Below the pieces are notes generated by a model, which worked only from the letters and a program-made list of their open reading frames with translations, was not told the DNA's origin and made no database searches. Positions 36,457 through 48,362 of a stretch of 64,000 bases of DNA are shown here, piece by piece. Both the position numbers and the translations under genes were made by a program. Numbering within the stretch: position 1 is the stretch's first letter; every line of letters starts with the position of its first letter. The DNA is from Cyclina sinensis (taxonomy: Eukaryota > Mollusca > Bivalvia > Venerida > Veneridae): positions 3,032,206-3,096,205 of the forward strand of contig JAAONU010000018.1 of NCBI GenBank assembly GCA_012932295.1, read 5' to 3'.

Positions 36457-39366
36457 AACCACATAGATAGCTTAAGTAGAGAAACAATATTTCAGAAAGT
36501 AACAAATGAAACAAACAAATACGGCTTAGACTGATTACCTGTCAAACTGTTCTACACTGATTGAATAAATTTGGCTCGCCATTTACTATATTAGGGAACA
36601 ACACGAAGGATGTTAGTGTAATTTTCTGAAATGAAAAGAGGTTCTAATTCGTTTTCTTTGCGTAACAAGTTTCTGTTAGCCCGCATTGACTTTCAGATAA
36701 AGTAAACTTTGCTAAAAATAAAACCTGTGTCTTAATTCAAGATTTCAGCTGAACGTTTTTCTTCTTTTTTGTTTTGTTTTGGATGTACACATTTGACGAA
36801 ATTAAAACGGGAAGCTTAGAGCATGATTACTGAGCTTATTTCCCCTACTTTTTAAATAATGCAAACAAAATACAACAAATGATATTGCAAAATGAATATC
36901 TGATTGTACCTTAAACCATCGCAAGTGTTGCCAGCACTTGATAGCTGTAGCAAACTTAATCGTGTGAAGCTCTTTATATACATCCCCGACGAAAAAGTAT
37001 TGGTGTCAGTTCACATTTGATATATGCATGTGTATAGTAACTGTATTAAATATAACACAATGTTCTGTTCAAAGATTATCTTTGCACAGATTCATTTCCT
37101 CCTGCAATCGGAAAAAAACATGCATATTCCAACATACATTAATGATTTGTTATTTCACGTGAAGTATTGCCTGTTCATATGCATTCCGACTTGCAAATCG
37201 CGTGAAGATTTAGAATTAGATTTAGTTCCTTTTATTTACTTTTAAAAGAAATGATTAACCCTGGCCAGGAATGCAGTAATAAATAAACCCCTTCAAACAA
37301 AACGTTTTGTCTGGATATATTTCAAACGAGTCACTTCACTTCCAGTTTACGCACTAAGATGTTACAAACGAAACGTCTTATCCGGTAATATTACACATCT
37401 ACGTCATTTTATTCGAAGACAGGGTAATGTTCTATAATAAAGCATCTTTTAAATATTAATCACATATCTTGTATTATAACCGGTTACCCGTTGCTATCCC
37501 TAATTATAACCGTAGATTTTTTCACGAAAAACAAGGTTAAGACTTGGAAACTTCAGTATTCATACATTATCGTCAGATGAAGGGAACAAGTAACAATAGG
37601 ATAAGTTTAAAGTTTGACTTCTGGTTCCATTGTTAGTCTACAGATGAGTAGATACACGCTGAGATTTTTATCACTTTAACCTCTGACAGACAAATGCATT
37701 AAAGAATTAGTTATTTCGTTATTTTGATTGGTAGTATCTTAAGTTTTAAGATACCCGTGGCATGGAAGAGGGAACTGGGATATTTCCTCATGTATTGCAT
37801 CTTTCCATTACGGACGGCGGTTCGAAGGTTTAAAACTTAAAGAAGAGATTTCAGAGGTTTCAGTATTAAAATATGTTTCATTTCTAATTACTGTAAAATC
37901 AGTTTTGCAATCCGATTATTGTATACGGTAATGGGTGTAGTGATAGTCTTATCATTTTGTTGGAAACAGAAAATTCCAGGCATTCGGTTACAGCAAAATC
38001 TGAATACAAAAGTGTTTAACTGCGTTTGCTCTGTAATTTCTTATGTTTGTTAACATGCTTTATAAAAATCAATAGAAACGACCATGTGCATGCTACCTTC
38101 AGAAATGTTTTCCCAATGTTTGCAAACGTGTCTTTGACAGAAAATTGCATATTTTGTTCTATGATATACGTCAAAGGTATTTTAAGGGTCATATTTATTC
38201 CACAAATGTATTGCATGTAACTATACTACACGGAATTCCTATATAAAAATGTAAAGATTACTCAGCAGTCTTTCAGCTTACCTATTTTATATCATTGAAG
38301 ATGTTTATACTTGTGTATACAGTTACCTTGCTTATAATGTAATCTTGCATTTGGAATCAAACTAAACTAACCCAGGAAGTCATTATTACTCCTGATAAAA
38401 AAACACCATCTAATAACGTAATAAAAATTGTTGTTGTTCACACGTCAAAATCTGGTTAAAAATGATGTGATCAATTTTCAAATGAAATGCCAACTAATTT
38501 TAAATCTACTTGGATATTATTTCCTTGTGAAGAACACACACACGCACGCACGCACGCACGCACGCACACACACACGATATCAGTATGTTTGTAATTTCTT
38601 CCTTGTTCCTCTTTTTTTTAAATATTTGTCAAATGCCGTTGAGCGTTAGGGTTTTGAGGGCATATTTATCAAATCAATAGATTACGGGATCAAATAATTT
38701 ATATTTCTGTTTTTTTTTTTTTTTGAAAACAAAGCCAATATACTATTTCATATTCTACAGCTGTTATGTATGTTACAAATTTCAACATGGTATGTACATT
38801 GATACAAAATAATTATTTACTAAAATAGTACACTATAGACAGAAACAGGTTTTCATGACAAAAAATTTGTATTATTTGACGATCAGAATTGCTCTGGCCA
38901 AGTCTACAAACAATAAACAGCAGATGTATTGAAGTATCAAAACTCTTTTTAGATTTGAAAAGAGCTTATATAGAGTTAAAAACAAGATCAGAATGCAAAA
39001 GACCTTTTTTGTTAAAAAAAGAATAATTATATATACTAACACCTAAGTATTATTATTATCTTATTAGACTATATTCGGATTTCTTCTTCAAGTCATTTCA
39101 AGTTGTTATAACTTTACAGTTGACGTTCGGTCTAATGAGTACGTCTGTTTCATGTCCTGTCGTGAATTAATTCTGCTGCACGACGTTTTCCATTTGGGAA
39201 ATGTCTCTAATCATTAACGTCAATAATGCATCTTAACATTTCATTTCCGAACTTGTAACGCCGATCTCAAATGTCAACTTTCATTTTGCATCACATTTTT
39301 ATAACAAGTGCAATTTCCATCTGAGACAAAAATTAGTGTTAAGATCTAATTATATGAACATGATTG
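36457..39366. other. AT-rich intergenic DNA
   Basis: No gene is recognised. A mixed CA/CACG microsatellite sits at 38533-38575 and a T run at about 38709-38723. The remainder shows no repeat structure by eye. Confidence 0.4.
38533..38575. repeat. (CA)n/(CACG)n microsatellite
   Basis: About 43 bp of alternating purine-pyrimidine: CA repeats, five ACGC repeats, then CA repeats again. Sequence of this type can adopt Z-DNA. Confidence 0.9.
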
Positions 39367-39720
39367 AAACCAGTTGGTGTCCGCCATTTTCATATGTGTA
39401 CCAGTTTTGGTCTGTCATTTTTAAATGTGCACATGACTGAAGCCAGTTTTGTTCACCATTTTCAAAGTGCACATGACTGTAGCCAGTTTTTTTTCCACCA
39501 TTTTCAAATGTGCACATGACTAAAGCCAGTTTTGTCCACCATTTTCATATGTGTACCAGTTTTGGTCCGTCATTTTTAAATGCGCACATGACTGAAGCCA
39601 GTTTTGTCCACAATTTTCAAATGTGCACATGACTGAAACCAGTTTTGTCCGTCATTTTCAAATGTGCACACGACCGAAGCCAGTTTTGTCCGCTATTTTT
39701 GAATGTGCAGATGATTGAAA
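39367..39720. repeat. Minisatellite of ~42-bp units
   Basis: Eight or so imperfect units containing TGCACATGACTGAAGCCAG, then TTTTGTCCACCATTTTCA. Unit starts are spaced about 41-45 bp apart, with one longer interval. The array ends in sequence at 39720-40200 that carries further GGTCAAGGTCGC-type phrases of another repeat family. Confidence 0.75.
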
Positions 39721-40221
39721 CCATTCCGACAGTTCGGACTCACTGGATCGAAGGTCAAGGTCGCTGGGCCTGCTTTCTTTGAAATAAGGTCTCTTAAACG
39801 TAACAGGATGAGAATATCAATCCTTTTCATTTTAGGCCCAAAGGAATATCAAACTCACAATGGCAGTTTCCAGTTTGTACCCAACGATCAACTGAAGCCA
39901 AGACCTTTAAACTTTAAAGGATTGTTGAACATGATGAATAGATTAACCCTTTTGATATAAGGTCACTCTGTCAATGGTAATGCTCAGAGGAGCCTCGATA
40001 TTGAAGAAAAGATAAATCAGGACATTCAAAGCTAAAAGGACAGTCAAGCATGATAAGTGACTCCTGGTTTTTAGGCCCACCGGGTCAATACCTCGAGAAC
40101 GACTGAACCAAGAACAATTAAAATTTACAGGAGTGTTAGGCATGATGGTTAGGTAGTCAAATGTCATGTTCACTGGGGCCTGCAATTGGTAAACCAAGAA
40201 CACAGAAAGCTACCATTTTAC
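39721..40221. repeat. Dispersed repeat fragment with AGGTCAAGGTCGC-type phrases
   Basis: Loose units of about 130 bp share AACTGAAGCCAAGACCTTTAAA-like and GTTGAACATGATGAATAG-like phrases. It is degenerate and without coding potential. I cannot place its ends. Confidence 0.4.
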
Positions 40222-40250
40222 AGGATGGTCGGTCCTGGTTATTTCCTGGT

Positions 40251-40470
40251 GAAATATTTTGCAAAAATATTTTCAAATAATCAAGTTCCAACTGGGATTC
40301 TTAACCGCACCGTACGGCAACAACTGCGTAAGCAATGCAAAGTAAGAACACCTTAGACCACTATAGGCCACCGCAACAACCCAAAAAAGCTTGCCTAATA
40401 ACCGGGATATAAGTGTCTACCTCACACCACACTGGTGACAGGCGTTAGATGTATGACAACATTGACTATT
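40251..40470 (-). repeat. tRNA-derived SINE, family 2, first of a tandem pair
   Basis: Read on the minus strand it has a GGTGGCCTATAGTGGT-like box A, a tRNA-like middle (TTACTTTGCATTGC), and a box B-like GGTTAAGAATCCC. It carries the family signature AACGCCTGTCACC...GTGTGGTGTGAGGT. A second copy starts about 305 bp further on with the same flank (GGTCGGTCCT/GGTAGGTCCT), so the pair is a local tandem duplication. Confidence 0.55.
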
Positions 40471-40550
40471 TGCACGGTACGAAGAGAATTTTTACGGCCG
40501 CCACACTGCATGAATAGAGCTGTTGTGATGGTAGGTCCTAATAATATGAT

Positions 40551-40762
40551 GAATTATTTTGCATAAATATTTTCAAATAATCAAGTTCACAGTGGGATTC
40601 TAACCTGCACCGAACGGCACCAATCGCCTAGCAATGCAAAGTAAGGGCGTCTTAGACGACTTGGTCATTGCAACAACCCAAAAAAGGTTGCCTAATAACC
40701 GGGATATAAGTGTCCACCTCACACCACACAGGTGACAGGCGTTAGATGTATGATAACAGTGT
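40551..40762 (-). repeat. tRNA-derived SINE, family 2, second of a tandem pair
   Basis: Same family as the preceding copy and as 63064-63343. The minus-strand box B (GGTTAGAATCCC) is one base from consensus. Box A (TGACCAAGTCG) has decayed. Confidence 0.55.
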
Positions 40763-41522
40763 CTATAAGCTCACAAAGACTCTATGTAAGAAGTGAACTT
40801 TTAAATGAAGAGAAGTCAACGTTTTAATGTCAAAATAAATTATTTGGGTTTTGATCCGTGCATAATGCCAATGCCAATGCTAAAGTGTGTGAGCAGTCGC
40901 AGAGAACACATTTTACAATGACTTTGCTTTTTCAGCACGTTCGTTGACCTCTTTGAAATATCATGTACAGGACAGTGTATAATAATACCGGTATGTATCT
41001 TTTAACTATCCTTAACATATTGTCATTTAAACCATGTCTCAACTATTTCAGTTATTGCATATGTGATATGAAAATAATGTCATTAATAAATAAATGATTA
41101 ATTAAACAGATTTTATTTTTATTCTAGATTCTAACTAAAATTTATACACAAGTTTGATAAGATGCAACGAACTTAAACAGAGGGTTCTTTAGATACTTTA
41201 CTTTTGCTCAGTTTTTAATTTCTTCCTGGAAATGTGTACAAATCTTGAAGGATGAATTTAAATGCTTGAAATCAGATTTAGAACCTGTTTAAAACTAAAT
41301 TATTGCTCAAAATAGTCATCGACGATACAAAGCTACAAATAGGCTGACTTTACAAATCAATAGTACGAGTAAGCTTACTGTGTAAGAAAGAAATATGCCT
41401 AAATGAAAAAAAGTATATATAATATGTTATATTATACAAGTCCATATCACGTGCAAACGTAGTGTATACAAGTAAAAAAAGACACCTAAATGAAAAAGTG
41501 ACATTTAATATTAACAACAGTC

Positions 41523-42355
41523 TTAGTGACAATTGTCGATCTGACAGACCCTCTTGAACTCGTCATGGTTGATCATACTCGAGGTCCAACGATTCTTCAG
41601 CTCGACATATGAAGTGAGAATCCACTGTGTATAAATGACACCTTCTTCTGGGTAGTATATTCCATTCCAAGACGTTGTCGAGTTCGAGTTTCCGTACTTC
41701 TTGTTATTCCAGGAGACGACCCAGCCAAGTTCGAGCACGTTATTTTTGGGACCTGACTTTGTGTACCTTCCTGTAAGCACGTAGTAATCAGAGGCTTTGC
41801 CGACAGCTGTGTTGTATTTTCCAATAAGTTGGCCATTCCAACATGCCATGAAAACAACTGTGGAGTTTAACTCATTTTTCCATGTTCCAGCTATACCACA
41901 ATCATTCCGCATTGTGTTTCTCTCTGTGTGATTAAAATGGACAAGTAGGAAGTTATAATAACACTACAATCATCTGATTTATAACCTTTTGTATGTTGAT
42001 GAAGACATTTTACATTATTTTTTTTGCAATTTTTGATTCAGTATATTACACATATTTAAAGAAAAAATAATTTTCAGATCACCGCATTTAAATATACTTC
42101 GTAATCTTGTTACGGTGTGTCGATTCAATTTACAAATGTATTTGGTCATAATAAAAGCAGTGACACGGATTTTGTTCAGTTTTATAATGGCTAACTTTCT
42201 GTTGTACTTTGTTTCTATGGCAATATTTGGAACGATATAGAGATTTTTGCACTAAATACAAACAATAAAATCACAAGTTCCTAATACAAACCATATTTTA
42301 CTGCAGCATAACCCCTTGTCAAAACTATTGACGCGAACAAAATGAATGCCAGCAT
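41523..42355 (-). CDS. Secreted avidin-family biotin-binding protein, two exons
   Basis: Exon 2 (41523-41921) encodes an avidin/streptavidin-fold barrel. Exon 1 (42302-42355) is my reconstruction: it starts with Met, encodes 18 residues (MLAFILFASIVLTRGYAA) and ends at a GTAAAA donor. The 380-bp intron closes with CACACAGAG|, in phase 0. The precursor is 150 residues, the usual avidin size. Residues aligning with streptavidin biotin contacts are Asn34, Ser38, Tyr54, Thr56 (Ser in streptavidin), Trp89, Ser99, Thr101, Trp103, Trp118, Trp130 and Asp138. The stretches YYVLTGRY, LGWVVSW, TQWILTS and NHDEF are nearly streptavidin-like. Cys26, Cys45, Cys144 and Cys149 could form disulfides, and the CxxxxC tail is unusual. 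NST at 37-39 is not a sequon, but Asn98-Ser-Thr is. Biotin binding is inferred; egg or antimicrobial defence is the role known for some avidins. AATAAA on the minus strand occurs near 41111-41117. A pyrimidine-rich acceptor at 42374-42375 hints at a 5' UTR exon. Confidence 0.88.
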
Positions 42356-44394
42356 CTCTTAAGTTTTGGGTGTCTGTAATAAAAAAGTAGTTTTGCATAC
42401 ATGTCAACCTTATGTCATCTTTCTTTCAGTTGTCAATGAATTCAATTTAAAAATTAAACGTACTAGAATATATAATAAAAGATTTGAAATGCCATACTAT
42501 TACCAAATATTCCAAGATGTAGATTTTATCGTTTTTGGTATTTCAGATCCATATATTTTTGAAGTCCCTGTATGAATATTTAATAACTTTAACTTGACAA
42601 TATGAATAATATATCCGGAAATGAAAATAAAACTGATCAGATTCGTTACGCAGAAAACGATTGTTTATGATCGGAAATTGTATGTGTATTGTTCAGTATT
42701 ATTTGTGATAACATTAATGTGAAATCCTGTTTCAATGAACTAATAATACAGCAAACTAAATAAATGGTTTGTGTCAAGTATTCACGTTTGTTGATACAGG
42801 AAGTGCACACATTTACATTTAATTGATAATACAGCTATTAATGATTTGTCTTTAATCTGTCATTAATAAAAAGTATGGAGTTTACAAAATACGCCAAAAA
42901 TTAAAATTTTTTAATACTGGATATAACTTTATATAATTCATTCAGTTTGTTTCAGACAAATGAAATGCAATTTTAAGTGTTTAGGTATTGCTTTCACCTT
43001 TTGTATTCATTTTATTTAGTCTCCATGTATAGATCAGTCAGAAGACAGTATTTTACTGAAGAATATTCTCTGGATATTATTCTTATTTTAAATCTTACTT
43101 ATGACAATATTATTTAATTTATCCGAGTTTCACGTAAATGCTGTTAAAATGGCCAAGTTCTTCGTCTAAATTCTTTTACTTTTCGCGCAACAGTACATGA
43201 TGGTTGTTCGAATTTTGACTTAGGCATGTCAAACTCATGATAATGACAGCAGAAATCTAACCGTGCTAAATAAAAAAAAGTTATGTTCAATGCTTAACAT
43301 TCTTACATAAATAATTGTTCAGTTCGTTCGTTTTCTGTACATTCTGTAATTGCAATTAGAGAGTTTGAGACTGGTGTCAACAAATCATTTATTACGGTTC
43401 CATTTAGTATAAGGAAGAATGTTGTGGTTTTCCCTTAGGTTGAAAGCTTTAAGTAAACTGACTATCTGTGTACAAGTTTGTGGAGAAATAGAAATAACAC
43501 AAACCCCGAAACCTAAATTAGGTTTAAAACGCACGCAACATGTGTTCGAAAAAATATTGTTTCGATAAAAAATGTCTTATCACTCGAATTCCTCTGCATT
43601 GCTCAGGCTGCCTTGACAAAGTCTATAGCAAAAACTGACATCAAACACACATAAAGCAATACCAACATTACAGTACGACAATAACAACAATATAAATTGC
43701 AATAGTCCATGATATATCTCCATTTTTTTCCAATTAATGTAATTATACATAGGTCAGTACTACCTTACAAATAAAGTAAACACCGCAGATATCAAACGAG
43801 TGCATTTCTTTTATAGCTTTTGTTTTAATTTTTCTTTGTATAGTACAAGTATATGAATGCAAAAATATACTACATGAATGTTTAATTACAAGCAGTGCAA
43901 AGCATTTCTATCAGTGGCACAGTTCATTTGTAATGTAGTGCAAACCCGGTTGATTGCCTTTTCAATATATTCACAATATCCTTATGACTTCAGAGTGATA
44001 TTTCTGGCTTTGATCACATCACACAACACACAAGTGATTATATTTACCCTTTTTATTGCCGATAGTAACTACTTATTGTATTTGATTGTAAGATACATAA
44101 TTGACCGACAACACGAGAAAAGTGGCACTCGGACAATATTTTTGGAAATTGACCTTTTTATTTATTTTGAACAAAAGGTCTCCCAGGACTACCGTCTAAA
44201 AGTTTCAGTTTCCTGCACAGATTAATTACGATATATTGTCGTTTTAAAAAGAACATGACGCGCAAAATAGATATTTCTTAAAATAACGTCACATACCCTA
44301 ATTTGATGTCCAGTTGGCAGTAAAACTATTATGGAAAATGATAGATATTTAACATAAATCTATTTCATTGTACAATTCTACACCTTTTAATGTA
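42356..44394. other. AT-rich intergenic DNA upstream of the avidin gene
   Basis: No gene is recognised. It should contain the avidin promoter and possibly a 5' UTR exon on the minus strand. An open frame of 115 codons at 43878-44225 has low-complexity AT-driven composition and no motif, so it is not called. Confidence 0.4.
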
Positions 44395-45878
44395 TCCAAC
44401 TGTCCTACAAACCTATTTATACTCAGAATATACGTTGTGTATACTATTTGTCTAGTCTAATTGTTTATTCTAGCTGTTCTTGTTTTAAAGTTATATGCGA
44501 TCAGAATTGTGTATCTATTTTGATATTTGTTTATACTGAGGCGTTCATGGTGCTTTTAAATTTCATGACCAGCCACAAACCTAAAGATTAAAAGATTATT
44601 TTCAAAGTCCAGAGAAGTTAACAAAACTAATTACGTCATAAGTATACCTGTAAATTGTCTGAGCTGGATTAAAATTTCTTTGTAACATCAAGATGTGCTT
44701 TGAACCTCTTGATAGAAGACAGTGGTAAAACTCTTAGAAAATGCAGACGGAATATTTAATTCTTTTTATAGTTATTTTGATAAATCAAAAACATAACAAG
44801 CAAGAACAAGAGAACATAAATGTAAAAAAAAGTATAATAAAAGAAAGAGTATTATGGAGGTCAAATGCTTAAGATAAAATAAATCAAGTTTTTTTCAACT
44901 AAAACTGAATGGGGTTATGCTGTATAGAGTTTGACATGAACCGCATTATATGCATCTGCTTCTTTCCTGTTCTGGATGAGGAAAACGACTATTTGTGAAG
45001 TGTAAAATTCCATACGATACATATGAGTCATTCTTTGCACTCCAAATTAGACGTTACACTACGTTGCTCTTTGCAGACGAATTAATGAGTGTTTTGTTAT
45101 GTGATTGATATTTGAGAACACTTTAATCTCGTTTTCTTGTTACTTTTTTAAAGAACGCGATATGGCTATTTGATATGACTTTTAAAACATTTATGGAATT
45201 TAGAGTTCTAGCACTTGTCTGTTAAATAGTCATAAAACCGTCATATAATTTTTTCACTATTAAATTTTCGGAAATAGCATTTTTATGTTTTTTTCGATTT
45301 ACCATTTAAAATGTGCCTCATAAGGTATCTTTGACATTTCATTACAGCTAGACGTTACAATATCCTGCAATTGATCTTTATTCAAGCACCTGCAGTGCAA
45401 TTTATATTTCTACGAATCACTCTGGACTAATTTCCTCTTAATGTCACAGATGGAAAAAGCGTTTATAATTTCAATTTTTATCGTCTTCAAAAATCGCTAA
45501 AAGAATATAAAATGTCTGATCAACTTATTACAGTTAAATGTAGACAATAAGCGGAAATTATCCAGACACAAAAACTACATAGGTAGTCATTAGAACCAGC
45601 AGCAAACTGCAATTAAATTACTTATGTCAAATTCCTTTAATGGATTGGTCTACATTAAACCACACTCCAAAGACTCGAAGTAGTATCAAAGTAAAAAGCG
45701 ACTAATGTAATTTTCGTCGTCTGAATATAATGAATTAGACGAAAATTGATTTCCCAATGTTATGTGTACTCCGATAGATGTCGCTTTTTAAGGCACGAAG
45801 TTTTCGTGGACAGCTAGCTGTGTATTCATTCAGCCTTGGGTACTGTGCTCGACCACACCTTACTCTTTTACCTAAATT

Positions 45879-46692
45879 ATGCATAATCCTCCTTGTGATA
45901 ACGAACATTCAAAAACTGATTTTTCAACCAGCTCTGACATTAACCAGAATTTAAGGGACATTTTATCAGAGATTCGGAGCCAGAAAACTGAATTATCAGC
46001 TCTAAAGCTTGAAGTTCACGGTAACAGTCTGTCAGTAGCTGAGGTGAAACGTCTGAAAACAGAAAAATATATGAGATGGCGATTTGAGGGTAATAGACAG
46101 CAGTTCTATTTTAACAAGGATTTAGACGACAGTTTAAAACAAGGACTTTGGACTATTGATAGTGAAAAATTGAGTTATGCGAAGGACATTATATCTGAAG
46201 TTCGTGAGAAGTTGCACGTGCGAAACAAGCATATCAGAATTGCCGACACGTCAGAAGGCGGTTGGGAGACGGTTAGGCAATACCAGAGTAACCCCCTTGC
46301 CAGTGATTCCGAGGATGAGTCTCGCATTAACAGAGCAGACTCGCGGGCTGTTCGCAAGAAGAAGTCTGTGCCAGCCTTGCTGCCGGGCGTGTTTGGGGTA
46401 GTCAAACTTTCTATTCCGGGGGACCGCAGCAGATGTCATTCTCTTCTGGATCGGGGAACTGTTCCTTTCGCGGCTATCAAACTTCCGTCTACCAGAAACC
46501 CTCCGGGTACCAGCTCGGACCATGTTTTGCTTGCGGAGAAATCAACCATCTTCGACGAAACTGTCCTTACACACGAGGTGTGCAGCAACCCGATGCACCC
46601 GCTAGAAATGAGATGCCCCATGAACATGATTTCCACGGGGAATACCGATATTGACATTGAAGATGAGTATTCTATATATAGTAAAGTAAAGA
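45879..46692 (+). pseudogene. Gag-like gene of the YR retroelement, frameshifted
   Basis: Begins at the first Met after the 5' leader. About 35 residues in, a short helical or coiled segment is seen (ILSEIRSQKTELSALKLEV), followed by the MRWRFEGNRQQFYFNKDL motif typical of mollusc YR-element gag proteins. The frame shifts at about 46405-46433. In the new frame a CCHC zinc knuckle is present (CFACGEINHLRRNC, 46530-46571), the nucleic-acid-binding motif of Gag. In the original frame the last 16 or so codons are not Gag at all: they read into the inserted repeat block at 46692. So the apparent 289-codon frame is a chimera. Confidence 0.8.
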
Positions 46693-48362
46693 TTGTTGTC
46701 GAGCCTGCTTGCGGTGCGCTCGACTTAGTCGCCACTTTTGGCATATAGTTCGGTTTATGTGCGTCCGTCCGGATTTGTCCAGTCTATATCTTGCTCATTC
46801 TTTGAAGGATTACAAAATAATTTGGTACAAATGTTCACCATGATGGGTTTGTGTGTCGCACACAAAACCCAGGTCCGCCGCTCAAAGGTCAAGGTCACAT
46901 TTGGGGGTCAGCGCAAAACCTGTGTCCGGAGCGTAACTTCTACATACAAGGAGAGATTTTAATATAGCTTGGAACAAATATTCTTCATAGTAAGGCGGAG
47001 TGTCGCGCGAAAAATTCAGGTGTCTGTGGCAAAGGTCAAGGTCACACTAAGGGGTCAAAAGTCAAATAAGAAAATAAAACATTCAATTGTGAGTTTAACT
47101 TCTATATACATGGACGGATTTTAATATAACTTACACAAATGTTCTCCATGTTGAGTTGAGTTGTCTCGCGGAAAATGAAGGTCAAAGACAAGGTCACAAA
47201 AGGTGAAAGGTCAAATAAAAAATTAAAATTTGTTTGTTGGCGCTGTATCTTGCTTATGCTTTGAAGTATGGTGCTTAGTGGTCAGAGGATTTGAAAAATT
47301 GAAGTGTTTGTGGCAAAGGTCAAGGTCACATTTAGGAATCAAAGGTCAAATAACAAAATAAAACATTTATTTGAGAGTATAACTTCAATATACATGGATG
47401 GATTTTAATATAACTTAGCACACATTATCTCCATGTTGAGTTGAGTTGTCTCGCGCAAAATAAAGGTCAAGGTCAAGGTCACAAGAGGTCAAAGGTCAAA
47501 TAAAAATATTAAAATTTGTTTGTTGGCGCTATATCTTGCTTATGCTTTAAAGTATTATGCTTAGTGGTCAGAGGATTTTGAAATTGTTGAGCCCCCTTGA
47601 GGTGAGGTCGACTTAGTCGGTGCTTTTCACTTTTTGTGATTTGGTGTATGTGCGTCCGTCCGTCAGTCCGTGTGCCTGTCTAGATTTGTCCGGTCTATAT
47701 CTTGCTCATTCTTTGAAGGATTACAAAATAGTTTGATAAAAACGTTCAACATAATGGGGTGGAGTGTCACACGCAAAACCAAGGTCCGCCGCTAAAGGTC
47801 AAGGTCACACTTGGAGGGTCAGCTCAAGGGAGGGGGGCGGGATTTTAATATAACTTAGGACAAATGTTCTCCATAGTAAGGCGGAGTGTCGTGCGAAAAA
47901 TTCAGGTGTCTGTGGTAAAAGTCAAGGTCTTACTTCAGGGTCAAAAGTCTAATGACAAATTAAAACATTCATTTGTGAGTATATTTCTTTATACATGGAT
48001 GGATTTTTATATAACTTAAAACAAATGTTCTCCATAGTGAGTTGAGTTGTCTTGCGCAAAATGAAGGTCAGGTTCACAAGAGGTCAAAGATCAAATAAAA
48101 ATATCAAAATGTTCAGATAACATGAATTGAGTTTTTTAGGCACACATGTTCATCAAGAGACTTTTTGTCATGCACATGAACCAGGTCAGAGGTCAAGGTC
48201 ACCTAAGATGATGCAATGTCAAGATTTTGCCTTGGGTATACAGAGGATGTGCTGCGCACATCTCACCTATGTATACATCGTTCTCCTTGATCTGAAGCTT
48301 ATAGGTTCAGGTTTGAATTAAGACGAGCGGGCTCAACATTCTACCCGTTGGCATGTCTTGTT
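46692..48362 (-). mobile_element. Minisatellite-bearing element inserted between gag and RT
   Basis: The left edge is GTCGAGCCTGCTTGCGGTGC. A partial second start lies at 47585 (GAGCCCCCTTGAGGTGAGGTC). Units of about 150-200 bp carry CAAAGGTCAAGGTCACA, then AACTTCTATATACATGGATGG, then TTCTCCATAGTGAG. The right edge is CGAGCGGGCTCAACATTC followed by TCTTGTT (48356-48362; AACAAGA on the minus strand). TTGTT occurs at both junctions. It interrupts the retroelement, so it arrived later. Exact TCAAGGTCA sites include 46889-46897. Confidence 0.65.

Noticed and set aside
41597..41857. 86-codon minus-strand frame
   Set aside because: Overlaps the avidin exon in another phase and has no features.
43878..44225. 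115-codon plus-strand frame
   Set aside because: AT-driven composition and no recognisable motif or family.
46175..46744. Several short frames overlapping gag on both strands
   Set aside because: Shadows of the gag region; only the zinc-knuckle frame (46433-46654) carries a real motif and is included in the gag pseudogene.
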